DNA of 64,000 nt from Clostridia bacterium (GTDB lineage: Bacteria > Bacillota_A > Clostridia > Christensenellales > Aristaeellaceae), in NCBI GenBank assembly GCA_025997215.1, contig BNUH01000005.1:15234-79233 (forward strand). Direction: 5' to 3'. Both the position numbers and the translations under genes were made by a program. The first letter of the stretch is position 1, and every line of letters begins with the position of its first letter. The notes under the pieces were generated by a model. That model saw only the letters and a program-made list of their open reading frames with translations. It searched no databases and was not told where the DNA came from. Positions 17,455 through 27,025 of this stretch are shown one piece after another.

Positions 17455-17499
17455 AAACCAGACCGCTGGTCGGTACCTACCAGACCGACGGTCTGGTTT
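17455..17499. repeat. Cluster of CCAGACC palindromes between ftsQ and ftsA
   Basis: AAACCAGACCG (17455-17465) and CGGTCTGGTTT (17489-17499) are a perfect 11-bp inverted pair. Inside, CCAGACCGACGGTCTGG (17480-17496) is itself a palindrome with a single central base. The two foldings exclude each other. Further half-copies (GACC/GGTC) lie at about 17430 and 17511. It could be an attenuator/terminator of the upstream operon or a repressor operator for the ftsA promoter. Confidence 0.6.
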
Positions 17500-17516
17500 A
17501 TCAAACCCTTTCTGGT

Positions 17517-18299
17517 CTAGCGTCCCGTCGATGCCTTCCTATAGTCTGCCTTATTCCCGGCCGTTACATCCAGCAAACCGTCGCGTACGCCCTCCTTATC
17601 CAGTTCAGGCAGCACAGCGCGCATCAGCGCGACCTTGTCGGGCAGCTCATCGTCCAGCGTGCCGACCATCACTCTGATCCCGCTTATTGTAATCAAATAC
17701 AGATTGTCCAATTCACTGACATTCAATTCAGAGAACGAGCCAATCGTATCCTGCAATTTCAATTCATTCAGCACCGCGAATACCGCTTGCAGCTGCTGCG
17801 GCGCGTCCGATCCCGCCATGTTCGATCCGACGCGGCTTAATGTATCCGGCACCACAGCGCCCGACACCATGAGCAGCTCGCCCGATTCGCTCGCGCGGCT
17901 GGCCAACGACATGACATTTCCATTATAATCCACAATCAACCAGTCGTTATTCTCCCGCTGAATCCGCGCCGCCGGGAGCTGCGTCTCCACCTTGATCACC
18001 AGCCGCGATGGATACTCCTTCGACAGTCCGACGAACCGCAGGTATGGATTCGACTGGATATTCTCCCGGATCTTGTCCGTATCCAGCGATAGCATGCTCT
18101 GCCCGAACTTCAATCCGGACAGCCGAATGACATCCTGGCTGGATATCAGCGCGCTATCCTCCGCGCCTTCAACTAATATGGACCCGACCACCAGCAGCGT
18201 GCTCGAGGCGACCCAAGCTCCCACCAGTACCAGGCTGAGCAGCGTGACCGCCGCGATCCAGCCCGGCTTGATTGTCCGCTTTGAACTCTGCGCTTGCAT
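17517..18299 (-). CDS. ftsQ: Cell division protein FtsQ/DivIB
   Basis: This 260-aa bitopic division protein has a short basic cytosolic tail (QSSKRTIKPGW), one membrane helix (about 15-35), then an extracytoplasmic POTRA domain (VGSILVEGAEDSALISSQDVIRLSGL) and the FtsQ beta domain. It forms the FtsQLB/DivIB-FtsL-DivIC scaffold that activates septal synthesis. FtsL is encoded at the head of this cluster, but DivIC/FtsB was not found in the window. The SD GAGGAG is 8 bases before the ATG. Confidence 0.88.
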   Translation of the reverse strand: MQAQSSKRTIKPGWIAAVTLLSLVLVGAWVASSTLLVVGSILVEGAEDSALISSQDVIRLSGLKFGQSMLSLDTDKIRENIQSNPYLRFVGLSKEYPSRLVIKVETQLPAARIQRENNDWLIVDYNGNVMSLASRASESGELLMVSGAVVPDTLSRVGSNMAGSDAPQQLQAVFAVLNELKLQDTIGSFSELNVSELDNLYLITISGIRVMVGTLDDELPDKVALMRAVLPELDKEGVRDGLLDVTAGNKADYRKASTGR

Positions 18300-18366
18300 T
18301 CGTAACTCTCCTCACATTTGTAATGTCTAGTAACATTTGGTAATGTTCAACAAAATTTGGTAACGT

Positions 18367-19623
18367 TTATAACGTAACCCGCTGTATATCCGCGCCTAAT
18401 CCTCCCAGCACCACCTCCAACCCCGCGTATCCGCGGTCAATCTGACCGATCTGCTCTATCTCGGTCACACCCTCCGCCGCTAAGCCCGCGATGACCATCG
18501 CCGCGCCCGCGCGCAGGTCGTGGGCCTTCACATGCGCGCCGTGCAGCCTCGTCACCCCGCGCACCACAGCCATGCGATCGTTCAGCGTGATATCCGCGCC
18601 CATCTTCATCAGGTCGTTGGCGTGCTGGAATCGGCTCTCGAATATCGTCTCCAACACCAGCGAAACCCCGTCCGCGACCGTCGCCAGCGCGAACATCGGC
18701 GCTTGCATATCCGTTGGGAACCCCGGATGCGGCTGGGTTTGGAGCTGCCCGAACGATCTCAACCGCTTCGGAGCGCGCAGCGTCAGCGAACCGACAGAAT
18801 CTGCAATCTCACAGCCCATGTCGCGCAGCTTGGCTATCTGCGCCACCATATCCTGCGCTGGAGCGTTGCGCAGAAGCAATTCACCGCCCGTGACCGCCGC
18901 CGCTGCCAGCATCGTTCCTGCCACGATCCTATCCGGGATGGGCCGATACACGATGCCCCGAAGCCGCTTCACGCCCTGGATCGTGATCTGCTGCCGACCC
19001 GCGCCGCTAATCTTCGCGCCGCACGCGTTCATAAACCGCGCCAGATCGACAATCTCCGGCTCCCGCGCCGCGTTATGGATAACGGTCAGGCCGGGCAGCA
19101 GCGCCGAGGCCATCATGACGTTCTCCGTCGCGCCCACGCTGGGATAGTCGAAGTGAACCTCCGCCCCGCGCATGGCAGTGCCGTCGCAGTGCAGACGCTC
19201 CCCGCTGTCGTCGATCACGACGCCCAGCGCGCGCAGCCCGTGCTCATGCAGGTCGATGGGCCGCAGGCCTATCTCGCATCCGCCCGGATACCCGAACGTT
19301 ACCTTGCGCATCCGCGCCAGCAGCGGTCCGACCAGGAACACGCTGGATCGGAGCATCTTCTCCAGATGCGCCGGCAGTTCCTCGACCAGTTCGCCTCCTG
19401 CGCAGACGGTGACGGCTGTCTGGTCCCTTGTGACCTGGACGCCGATACTGCGCAGTATCTCGATCATGTTGGATACGTCCTCTATGTCGGGCACGTCGAG
19501 CAGCGTCACCGGCTCCTCGGTCATCACGCACGCGGCTAAGATGGGCAGCACGGAATTTTTCGCGCTGTCAATAGTGACCTCGCCGCTTAAGCGCGATCCG
19601 CCCTTTATCCGGAATATCTGCAC
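18367..19623 (-). CDS. murA: UDP-N-acetylglucosamine 1-carboxyvinyltransferase
   Basis: This 418-aa cytosolic enzyme adds enolpyruvate to UDP-GlcNAc, the first committed step of peptidoglycan synthesis and the fosfomycin target. The catalytic loop reads YPGGCEIGLRPIDLH, with the fosfomycin-sensitive cysteine intact. The N-terminal DSAKNSVLPILAA holds the conserved Lys-Asn pair. It starts at a GTG 8 bases after GGAGG. Its position between ftsW and ftsQ is the place where murG, murC or murB often stand. Confidence 0.95.
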   Translation of the reverse strand: MQIFRIKGGSRLSGEVTIDSAKNSVLPILAACVMTEEPVTLLDVPDIEDVSNMIEILRSIGVQVTRDQTAVTVCAGGELVEELPAHLEKMLRSSVFLVGPLLARMRKVTFGYPGGCEIGLRPIDLHEHGLRALGVVIDDSGERLHCDGTAMRGAEVHFDYPSVGATENVMMASALLPGLTVIHNAAREPEIVDLARFMNACGAKISGAGRQQITIQGVKRLRGIVYRPIPDRIVAGTMLAAAAVTGGELLLRNAPAQDMVAQIAKLRDMGCEIADSVGSLTLRAPKRLRSFGQLQTQPHPGFPTDMQAPMFALATVADGVSLVLETIFESRFQHANDLMKMGADITLNDRMAVVRGVTRLHGAHVKAHDLRAGAAMVIAGLAAEGVTEIEQIGQIDRGYAGLEVVLGGLGADIQRVTL

Positions 19624-19717
19624 GCGTCATACCTCCCACGATTAGGGATACCAATATCACGGTATGCGCGCGCGGGCTTTGCGTGAAAGACAGACCGGAT
19701 GGCGTGGTTATTTGATT

Positions 19718-20908
19718 CTACACAACAACCATTTCGTTGGTCCTGGATATATTTAGTAGAATACCGATGGCCGCCATAAATATCATGATGGACGTACCAC
19801 CCGCGCTGAAGAACGGCAGCGGCAGCCCCGTCGTGGGCAGTAATCCAATGACAACGCCCATATTCAGCAGCGCTTGAACGCCGATCATCATCGTGATCCC
19901 CGACGCCAGCAGACAGCCGAACTTATCCTGGCAGTTGAGCGCGACCCTCATCCCGGCGAATATGAAGGCCAGGTACAGCGCCACCACGACGATGCATCCC
20001 AGCAGCCCGAAGTCCTCGCCCACTATCGCGAATATGAAGTCGGATTCCGGGTACGGCAGGTAGGCCATCTTCTGCCGCCCCTGACCCAGGCCCATGCCGA
20101 ACAGTCCGCCCGATCCAAACGCAATGAGCGACTGGGAAAGCTGGTATCCCTCGTCGCTCATTTTTGCGAATGGGTCGGTGAAGGAGAGCAAGCGCTCGCG
20201 GCGGTACGGCTCGCTCCAAGCGTAGAACGCGCCGACCGCCCCGCCGAGCACGGTCAGAATACCCAGGTGGCGGAACTTGGCCCCCGCGATGTATATCATG
20301 ATGAAGCTGACAATGATGATACTGCCCGCGGTCGAGAGGTTCGGCTGCTCCAGTATGAGCAGAAAGGCCACGCCGGGTACAATCAGCACCGGGATTATCC
20401 CTTTGAAAAACCGAAGGATGTTGTCGCCCATACGCGACAGCGCGTTCGCCATGAACAGCACGACCGCGAACTTAGCCAGCTCGCTGGGCTGGAAGCTGGT
20501 TCCGGCAATGCTTAGCCACCGCTTCGAACCGTTGATGGGTTCAGCAACCGCTATGACGAGCACCAGCAATACCGCGCTGACGGCCAGCATGCCCACGACT
20601 ACCCACGTCTTGCGCCAGAATGAGTAGTCAATGCGCGACAGGAATATCATCGCGCCCGTACCTACCGCGATGCCGAATAGCTGCTGCCTCACCTTCGCGA
20701 ACGCGTTGCCGCTATCCTGGTAGATGTAGTAGGACGCGCTGAACAGGACCACCAGCCCCGCCATCAACAGCAGCGCCAGCGCGATGAGTACGCCCTTATC
20801 GACGGGCTTCATGCGCGGCTCGATGCCCGGCATCGGATCCAGCCGCCTGTCCTGCCAGCGTCTGGACCGCTTGCGCGATTTGCTTACCACACCTACTTGT
20901 TGTGTCAT
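19718..20908 (-). CDS. ftsW: SEDS glycosyltransferase FtsW/SpoVE
   Basis: This 396-aa protein has a basic cytosolic tail (KSRKRSRRWQDRR) and ten membrane segments. It carries SEDS landmarks: WLSIAGTSFQPSELAKFA, the conserved extracellular region with YQLSQSLIAFGSGGLFGMGLG, and the C-terminal GLLPTTGLPLPFFSAGGTS. SEDS proteins polymerise lipid II glycan strands with a partner class B PBP, here most likely the product of the PBP gene at 24.9-27.0 kb. Nothing tells FtsW from SpoVE by sequence alone. Confidence 0.93.
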   Translation of the reverse strand: MTQQVGVVSKSRKRSRRWQDRRLDPMPGIEPRMKPVDKGVLIALALLLMAGLVVLFSASYYIYQDSGNAFAKVRQQLFGIAVGTGAMIFLSRIDYSFWRKTWVVVGMLAVSAVLLVLVIAVAEPINGSKRWLSIAGTSFQPSELAKFAVVLFMANALSRMGDNILRFFKGIIPVLIVPGVAFLLILEQPNLSTAGSIIIVSFIMIYIAGAKFRHLGILTVLGGAVGAFYAWSEPYRRERLLSFTDPFAKMSDEGYQLSQSLIAFGSGGLFGMGLGQGRQKMAYLPYPESDFIFAIVGEDFGLLGCIVVVALYLAFIFAGMRVALNCQDKFGCLLASGITMMIGVQALLNMGVVIGLLPTTGLPLPFFSAGGTSIMIFMAAIGILLNISRTNEMVVV

Positions 20909-20938
20909 TTGTTTAACGCCTCCACTACTTCAACGCCT

Positions 20939-22318
20939 CTACTTCAGGGCTTCGACAATCCTGCGGAATTCATGGCCCCGATGTTCATAATCGTGGAACA
21001 TGTCGAATGACGCGCACGCAGGCGACAGCAGCACGTTCCAACCGTCCCGCGCCGCATCCCTCGCCAACGCTATCGCCTTGTCGAAGTCGTATCCGGCGTC
21101 GTGGATGCTGTCGAATCCCGCGCCTTCCAGCGCAGTGCGAATCTGCGCCGCCGTATCCCCTATCAGCACGGCTGCCTTAATCCACGGGGAATCCTTCATC
21201 GCCTTGGCCAGTGCGTCAAACGGCACGTGCTTGTCATACCCGCCTAATATCAGGACGGTGGGCTTTGACATCGCGGCAATGGCCGCAAGCGTCGAATCGA
21301 CGTTCGTTCCCTTGCTGTCGTTGATATACGTCACCCCATCCAGCAGGCGTATGGATTCGATCCGATGCTCCACGCCCGGGAATGTGCGCAGCGTATGCCG
21401 GATCACCGGCGCGGGCAAGCCCATCACCGAGGCCATGCAAACCGCCGCCATAGCGTTCTCCACGTTGTGTCCGCCGGGAATCTTAATCTCGGAAACCTCG
21501 CACAGCGCGCGCTCGCCAGCCTCGGTGCGCAGTATCAGCTCGCCGCCGCGTATGAACGCGCCCAGCGGCACCTCTCCCTTGCGCGAGAATATGAGCAGCT
21601 TCATGGGCAGACCGTCCAGCGCGTGCGCGGCCAGCGGCTCATCGGCGTTGACCACGGCCGTATCCTCGGCGGTCATATTCTCAAACATATGCCGCTTCAG
21701 GGCGATGTAGGTTTCCATATCCCCGTGGCGGTTCAGGTGGTCGGGCGTAATATTCAACAACGCTCCCACCTGCGGGTGGAATGTCGGCGCGCTCTCCATC
21801 TGGAATGAGGATACCTCGATAACATAGGTGTCCCCCGGACGGCCTTCGGCGGCCGCCGCCGTGATCGGATTGCCAATATTCCCCACTACGTGCGCGGTGC
21901 GTCCAGCATTGCGCAGCATCTCACCGAGCAGCGCCGTCGTGGTGGTCTTGCCGTTCGTGCCTGTGATGGCGGCGCGCGGCCCATCCGCAAACGCCGCGCC
22001 CAACTCCAATTCGCCGATAACCGGAATACCCTTAGCCTTCGCCGCCGCAATCCAAGGTACGCCGATGGGTACCGCCGGGCTGATGACGATCAGATCAGTA
22101 TTGTTTAATAACGTATCCGCGTCCTTACCCAGCGCCCATTCGACATTCGCACCGTCGAACACCTCCAGGTCTTGCAGTTCGGCGCGCGGTTTCAGGTCGT
22201 TGAGGATGGGCAGCGCGCCATACTTCAACAATAATTTAGCCGCCGCGATCCCGCTGCGCACCATGCCCACGACCAGTACGCGCTTGCCCTCCAGCGAATC
22301 GATACCCCATAATGCCAT
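20939..22318 (-). CDS. murD: UDP-N-acetylmuramoylalanine-D-glutamate ligase
   Basis: This 459-aa ATP-dependent Mur ligase adds D-glutamate to UDP-MurNAc-L-Ala. The N-terminal Rossmann-like domain has RVLVVGMVRSGIAAAKLL, the ATP loop is AITGTNGKTTTTALLGEML, and YINDSKGTNVDST is the C-terminal domain link. I chose the ATG at 22318 (MALWGIDSL), 9 bases after AGGAG. The frame is open to 22384 but that would run into mraY. It lies between mraY and ftsW; the other ligases MurC and MurF are not in the window. Confidence 0.95.
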   Translation of the reverse strand: MALWGIDSLEGKRVLVVGMVRSGIAAAKLLLKYGALPILNDLKPRAELQDLEVFDGANVEWALGKDADTLLNNTDLIVISPAVPIGVPWIAAAKAKGIPVIGELELGAAFADGPRAAITGTNGKTTTTALLGEMLRNAGRTAHVVGNIGNPITAAAAEGRPGDTYVIEVSSFQMESAPTFHPQVGALLNITPDHLNRHGDMETYIALKRHMFENMTAEDTAVVNADEPLAAHALDGLPMKLLIFSRKGEVPLGAFIRGGELILRTEAGERALCEVSEIKIPGGHNVENAMAAVCMASVMGLPAPVIRHTLRTFPGVEHRIESIRLLDGVTYINDSKGTNVDSTLAAIAAMSKPTVLILGGYDKHVPFDALAKAMKDSPWIKAAVLIGDTAAQIRTALEGAGFDSIHDAGYDFDKAIALARDAARDGWNVLLSPACASFDMFHDYEHRGHEFRRIVEALK

Positions 22319-22347
22319 AATATTCACACTCCTATAACGTCGGCGGC

Positions 22348-23361
22348 TTATAATGTCGGCAACATCAAAAAACACAGCAGACACAGTATCAGCGTCACCA
22401 GCACATACATCGATACGATCCGCGTCTCGCCCATACCCTTCATCTCTAAATGATGATGATACGGCGAGTTGAGGAATATGCGCTTCCCGTGCGTGGCCTT
22501 AAAGTACACCCGCTGCGCGGTCGTGGATATCAGCGATACGACCATCATCCCGCCCGCGACGGGCACCCACAGCGGGATGCGCAGCGCCATAGCCGCGCCG
22601 ACGAATACCGCACCGATATACATCGAACCCGTGTCGCCCATCAGCATCGACGCGGGATGCAGGTTGTACCGCAGGTAGCCCATCAGCGCGCCGGCCATCG
22701 CAGCGCAGAGGATCGCCACATTCAGCGTCATGTACTGCAGCTGGGATATGCCAATCGTCCCGGCCAGCAGCAACGCGATGATGCCCACCGCCGCGAAGTC
22801 ACACAGCGAAACGCTCCCCAGCAGCCCGTCCAATCCATCCAAAAAGTTCGCGGCGTTCAGCGTGCAGTATATCACAAACGCCATAATAGGTATGTACCAA
22901 TAACCCATGTCCCATTCTCGCGCGGTAAACGGCAGCCTAACGCTCGACCCGATCAGCGGGTGTTGATAACAATATGCCGAAAACGCCAGCGCGAATAGAA
23001 TCTGCGGGATCGTTTTCTGCATCTCGCTTAGGCCGCCGTGGTTCGCCTTGCGCCGAATCTTGAGGAAGTCGTCCGCAAAACCCATGCCCAGATTAAGCAG
23101 CGCAAACGCCGCTATCGCCAGCGGCACGTCCGACTTCCATTCAAACGAACCCACCCGCGCTACGAACGTCATAGCGATAGATACCAGCGCGATCATCAGC
23201 CCGCCCATCGTCGGCGTGCCCTGCTTCTTTTGATGCGCTGCGGGCGCGCCGTCGTAAACCTGCTGGCCGACCTTCAGCTTGCGCAGCAGCTTTATGAATG
23301 TAGGCCCGATAATCAGTGTGATCGCGAACCCGCCCAATACCGCCCAGAGCATCCGTTGCAT
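22348..23361 (-). CDS. mraY: Phospho-N-acetylmuramoyl-pentapeptide transferase
   Basis: This 337-aa integral membrane enzyme transfers phospho-MurNAc-pentapeptide to undecaprenyl phosphate to make lipid I. Conserved catalytic loops are present: GTPTMGGLMI, GFADDFLK (Asp-Asp pair), AANFLDGLDGL and MLMGDTGSMY, plus the C-terminal YHHHLEMKG. About ten membrane segments. The gene is spaced 24 bases from murE and ends 29 bases before the murD start, with no murF in between. Confidence 0.96.
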   Translation of the reverse strand: MQRMLWAVLGGFAITLIIGPTFIKLLRKLKVGQQVYDGAPAAHQKKQGTPTMGGLMIALVSIAMTFVARVGSFEWKSDVPLAIAAFALLNLGMGFADDFLKIRRKANHGGLSEMQKTIPQILFALAFSAYCYQHPLIGSSVRLPFTAREWDMGYWYIPIMAFVIYCTLNAANFLDGLDGLLGSVSLCDFAAVGIIALLLAGTIGISQLQYMTLNVAILCAAMAGALMGYLRYNLHPASMLMGDTGSMYIGAVFVGAAMALRIPLWVPVAGGMMVVSLISTTAQRVYFKATHGKRIFLNSPYHHHLEMKGMGETRIVSMYVLVTLILCLLCFLMLPTL

Positions 23362-23385
23362 GAGCTACACTCCTAAACGTAAATG

Positions 23386-24852
23386 TTATACGTTCATCTC
23401 GATCAGCAACTCGCGAACGACCGCCTTTTCGTCAAACGGCTTCTTAGTCCCGCGAATCTCCTGGTATGTCTCGTGACCCTTGCCCGCGAGCACGACCACA
23501 TCGCCCTCGCGCGCGATATCCAGCGCGTGCCGGATGGCCTCGCGGCGGTTCTCGATCACGACGTACTCAGCCTTGGTAGGCGCGATCCCAGCCTCGACGG
23601 ATGCCAGGATATCCATCGGTTCCTCGTTCCTGGGATTGTCGCTGGTCAATATGGAATAGTCCGCCAGCCTGCCCGCAATCTCGCCCATTATGGGCCGCTT
23701 CTCCCGATCTCTGTCGCCGCCGCATCCAAACACCACGATGATCCGCTTCCTTGCAAACTCCCGAACCACGCACAGTATGGATTCCAACGCCGCTGGCGCG
23801 TGCGAATAATCCAGTATAACCTTGTATGGCGTGTGGGTATCCAGCACCTCAACCCGCCCAGGCACGGCGTGTATGGATTCCAACCCGCGACGGATCGTCT
23901 CCATCGGCACACCCAGTGCCAACGCCAGTGATACCGCCGTCATGCTGTTGTACACGTTGAACATGCCCGTCAGGTTCAGCTTAACCGCCTGGCTGTCCCC
24001 GTCCCGCCGCACCAGCTCGAATGTAACGCCGTCCTCGGTAATCTCGATATTCCGCGCGTTCAGGTCGCAATCCTCGCGTATGCCGTACGTGGTATACGGG
24101 ATGCTGACGCCCTCCATCATGCCGCGCGAATACTCGTCGTCGGCGTTGAAAGTCGCTTCCTTGGTGAACTGTTCGCAGAATACTCGACGTTTGCACCGCC
24201 AGTACGTTTCCATCGTCCCAAAATAATCCAGATGATCCTGTGAAATGTTGGTGAACGCGATGCAGTCAAAAGCCAGCCCATCCAACCGATGCATGTCAAT
24301 CGCATGCGCGCTGATCTCCATCGCGCAGAATGTGACGCCAGCATCCGCCATTTGCCGCAGCGTCTTTTGCAAATCCACCGGATCCGGCGTGGTCAGCCCC
24401 GATGAGATCATCGTCTCGCCGATCAGGTTGCCCGTCGTGCCGATCAGTCCGCTGGTATAGCCGGCAGCCTCCATGATGGATTTGAGCAGATAGGTGGAGG
24501 TGGTCTTGCCCTTCGTACCCGTGACACCCGCCAGCTTCATCCCCCTGGCCGGGTGTCCGTAGAACGCCGCCGCAATGTAACTCATCGCACTGCGCATATT
24601 CTCCACCTGAACCTGCGGCACATCAATATCGGGCAGAATCCGCTCCACGACCAACGCCGCCGCGCCGCGTCCTATCACCTGCGGCGCGAACTTATGCGCG
24701 TCGAAGTGCGCCCCCGACACGCAGAAGAACAGCCCTCCAGCGAGCGGCTCCCGCTGGCGGCTGTCCGTAATCAACTGGGTTATCCCCACATCCGGATCGC
24801 CCGCCAGACCGATCAGGCCGGGCAGATCCTCAACCAGCTCCCTTAACCTCAT
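23386..24852 (-). CDS. murE: UDP-MurNAc-tripeptide synthetase (meso-DAP type)
   Basis: This 488-aa Mur ligase adds the third amino acid of the peptide stem. The ATP loop is GVTGTKGKTTSTYLL. The specificity motif near the C-terminus is DNPRNEEP, the DNPR form characteristic of enzymes that use meso-diaminopimelate rather than lysine. I chose the ATG at 24852 (MRLRELVEDL) behind GGGGAGG. A GTG at 24873 overlapping the PBP stop is also in frame. This suggests a DAP-type peptidoglycan. Confidence 0.95.
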   Translation of the reverse strand: MRLRELVEDLPGLIGLAGDPDVGITQLITDSRQREPLAGGLFFCVSGAHFDAHKFAPQVIGRGAAALVVERILPDIDVPQVQVENMRSAMSYIAAAFYGHPARGMKLAGVTGTKGKTTSTYLLKSIMEAAGYTSGLIGTTGNLIGETMISSGLTTPDPVDLQKTLRQMADAGVTFCAMEISAHAIDMHRLDGLAFDCIAFTNISQDHLDYFGTMETYWRCKRRVFCEQFTKEATFNADDEYSRGMMEGVSIPYTTYGIREDCDLNARNIEITEDGVTFELVRRDGDSQAVKLNLTGMFNVYNSMTAVSLALALGVPMETIRRGLESIHAVPGRVEVLDTHTPYKVILDYSHAPAALESILCVVREFARKRIIVVFGCGGDRDREKRPIMGEIAGRLADYSILTSDNPRNEEPMDILASVEAGIAPTKAEYVVIENRREAIRHALDIAREGDVVVLAGKGHETYQEIRGTKKPFDEKAVVRELLIEMNV

Positions 24853-24872
24853 GCTGCCTCCCCCACAAACCA

Positions 24873-26999
24873 CTACGGCGCTTCAAACGTCACCGTAACG
24901 GTATCCCCCGGCTGTGCGAATTCCCCCGCTGCGGGTTTCTGGCGCTGCGCCACACCCGCGCCGCTGATCTCCATGATCAGCTTGCGGCTGCGCAATTGCC
25001 GACTTGCCTCGATGACCGACATCCCCTTCAGATCGGGCACCAGCACCAATGTCTGCGCGTCCAACTGCTGACCCTCGCGAACGTACAGCATCACCTGGCT
25101 CTCCGTCCACATTGTCGCGCCAGCCGCCGGCATCTGATCCAGCACGGTCGTCTCGCTGCCATCAGTGACCGCTTCCAGGCCTAGCTCCTTCAAGACAGCC
25201 GTCGCTTCGGCAACCGTCTTGCCTGTCAAATCCGGCACTGTCACCTGCTGCTGCTTGACCGCGCCGTTCTCCGCGCGGATGCCCATGTACTGCAGGCTCT
25301 CCAGCATTATCTGCCGGGCGAATGGCGCCGCCGTCGTCCCGCCGTAATCCGGCGTAAGCTTCGCCTCATTCACGATAACCAGCACCGCTATCTTCGGATC
25401 GTCCGCCGGAGCGAACCCCATGAACGAGCCGATGTGCACGTCGTGGACGACCTTACCATCCTTATAAACCTGCGCCGTGCCCGTCTTGCCAGCAATCCTA
25501 TAACCCTTGATCCCAGCATTCCGGCCGCCGCCATCCGCGACCACCGTCTCCAGTAAGTCGCGCATCGTCGCGCTGGTCTCCTCCGAAATCGGCCTGCTCA
25601 CAATCTGTGGCGTAGTCCGCTCAAGCGTCTTGCCGTCCGCGTCGATAATTTCCGACACTATGTACGGCTTCATCAGCTTGCCGCCGTTGGCAACAGCTAC
25701 GCATCCCGCTATCATTTGGATGGGCGTCACAGCCACGCTCTGCCCGAACCCGATGCGCGCCAGCTCCACCTTCTTGACCGTGCTCTTGGGAATCAGAATC
25801 CCCGCGCTCTCTCCCGGCAGATCGATCCCCGTGATCTTGCCGAACCCAAACGCGCTCATGTACCTGTAGAAGTTATCGACCCCGATCCTCAACCCCAGCT
25901 GCACGAATACCGGGTTGCAGGAATTCTGGATCGCCTTCCGCATGTCCTCCGCGCCGTGCCCCGCTGAATTCCAGCACACGATCCGGTCGCCATCCACCGT
26001 GATCGATCCTGAACAGAAGAATCCCTCGGTCGGATTCGTCAGCCCCAAATCCAGCGCCGCCGCCGCCGTGAACATCTTAAACGTAGAACCCGGTTCATAC
26101 GCATCGCTGATCAGCGTAATGCGCATCAACTGCTGCAGCGTAGCCAGATCGTCGCGCGGCGGGTTGTTCGGATCGTAATCCGGTTCCATCGCCATGCCCA
26201 GTATAGCGCCCGTCTGTGGATCCATAGCGATAGCCATCGCTTGAATCGAATTATTGACGTCGATGCATTCGCGCATCGCCTTGTCGATTATCGCCTGGAT
26301 GGTCTGGTCGATCGTCAGCTTCAGGCTCTCGCCTTCCTGGGGCGCTATGTAGTACTCATTTCCCCCGGCGAGCACGCGCGCCCGCGCATCCACCTCGGTG
26401 ATGATCCTGCCGGGCGAACCCGCCAGCGCCGCGTTGTACTGCTGCTCCAGTCCCGACTGGCCCGCGCCGTCGATATTGGTAAGCCCGAGTACCTGCGTAA
26501 GGAAATGCCCCAGCGGGTAATACCGCAGCCGATCCTCCCCAAACGTCAGCCCGGCCAGCGCGCCGGAATTCTTGATCTCATTGTCCGTGATCATGGTCCG
26601 CAGCTGATCGACGATCTCGCGCGGCACCTGTCGCTTGATCGTGACCGAACCCTGACCCTTCTGCCCCAGCTTAGTCAGTAGAGACGCCCGATCCACGCCC
26701 AGCATCTCGCAGAGGATATCCGCCATGCCTTCGGGATTCTTGACCTGGTTGGGCGATGCTGAAACTATGTAAGCCGTGACGGACTGCACGACCGTCTTGC
26801 CGTTGCGATCGAGGATCTTGCCTCGCGCCGCCGCGACCGAACCGTTGCGCGTCCATTGCGTTATCCCGCGTGAGGTCAGCTCGCTGGATCGCACGATGGT
26901 CAGATGCCCGATCTTCAGCAGCACCAGGCAGAATAGGAGCGGTATCACCGCCGTGAGCCAGAGCAGTCGCTTCCTGATAGTCATCCCCGGCGTCGGCAC
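24873..26999 (-). CDS. Class B penicillin-binding protein (SpoVD/FtsI type) with two PASTA domains
   Basis: This 708-aa D,D-transpeptidase is the cross-linking partner of the SEDS protein. A basic start and one membrane helix (LLWLTAVIPLLFCLVLLKI) lead to a PBP dimerisation domain. The transpeptidase domain follows, with STFK (Ser at about 305), SCN and GKTGTAQ (Lys at about 505). The C-terminus carries two PASTA repeats, VTVPDLTGKTVAEATAVLKE and VLVPDLKGMSVIEASRQLRS. I chose the GTG at 26999, 9 bases after AAGGGGG; an ATG at 26984 is possible. The PASTA pair resembles SpoVD/PBP2x. Its gene precedes murE directly. Confidence 0.93.
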   Translation of the reverse strand: MPTPGMTIRKRLLWLTAVIPLLFCLVLLKIGHLTIVRSSELTSRGITQWTRNGSVAAARGKILDRNGKTVVQSVTAYIVSASPNQVKNPEGMADILCEMLGVDRASLLTKLGQKGQGSVTIKRQVPREIVDQLRTMITDNEIKNSGALAGLTFGEDRLRYYPLGHFLTQVLGLTNIDGAGQSGLEQQYNAALAGSPGRIITEVDARARVLAGGNEYYIAPQEGESLKLTIDQTIQAIIDKAMRECIDVNNSIQAMAIAMDPQTGAILGMAMEPDYDPNNPPRDDLATLQQLMRITLISDAYEPGSTFKMFTAAAALDLGLTNPTEGFFCSGSITVDGDRIVCWNSAGHGAEDMRKAIQNSCNPVFVQLGLRIGVDNFYRYMSAFGFGKITGIDLPGESAGILIPKSTVKKVELARIGFGQSVAVTPIQMIAGCVAVANGGKLMKPYIVSEIIDADGKTLERTTPQIVSRPISEETSATMRDLLETVVADGGGRNAGIKGYRIAGKTGTAQVYKDGKVVHDVHIGSFMGFAPADDPKIAVLVIVNEAKLTPDYGGTTAAPFARQIMLESLQYMGIRAENGAVKQQQVTVPDLTGKTVAEATAVLKELGLEAVTDGSETTVLDQMPAAGATMWTESQVMLYVREGQQLDAQTLVLVPDLKGMSVIEASRQLRSRKLIMEISGAGVAQRQKPAAGEFAQPGDTVTVTFEAP

Positions 27000-27025
27000 T
27001 ACAAACCGCCCCCTTATTTTACATA

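Noticed and set aside
16498..17520. 340-codon plus-strand frame opposite ftsA
   Set aside because: GC-rich antisense shadow of a certain gene. The same holds for similar frames opposite ftsZ (15005-15898), murA (18520-19539) and rlmD (5221-5844).
22319..22384. Longer N-terminus for MurD
   Set aside because: It would overlap mraY and has no SD; the ATG at 22318 has AGGAG 9 bases upstream and a family-like start. Similar reasoning shortened glyA, mraZ, ftsL, the PBP, both permeases of the arabinan locus and DUF6259.
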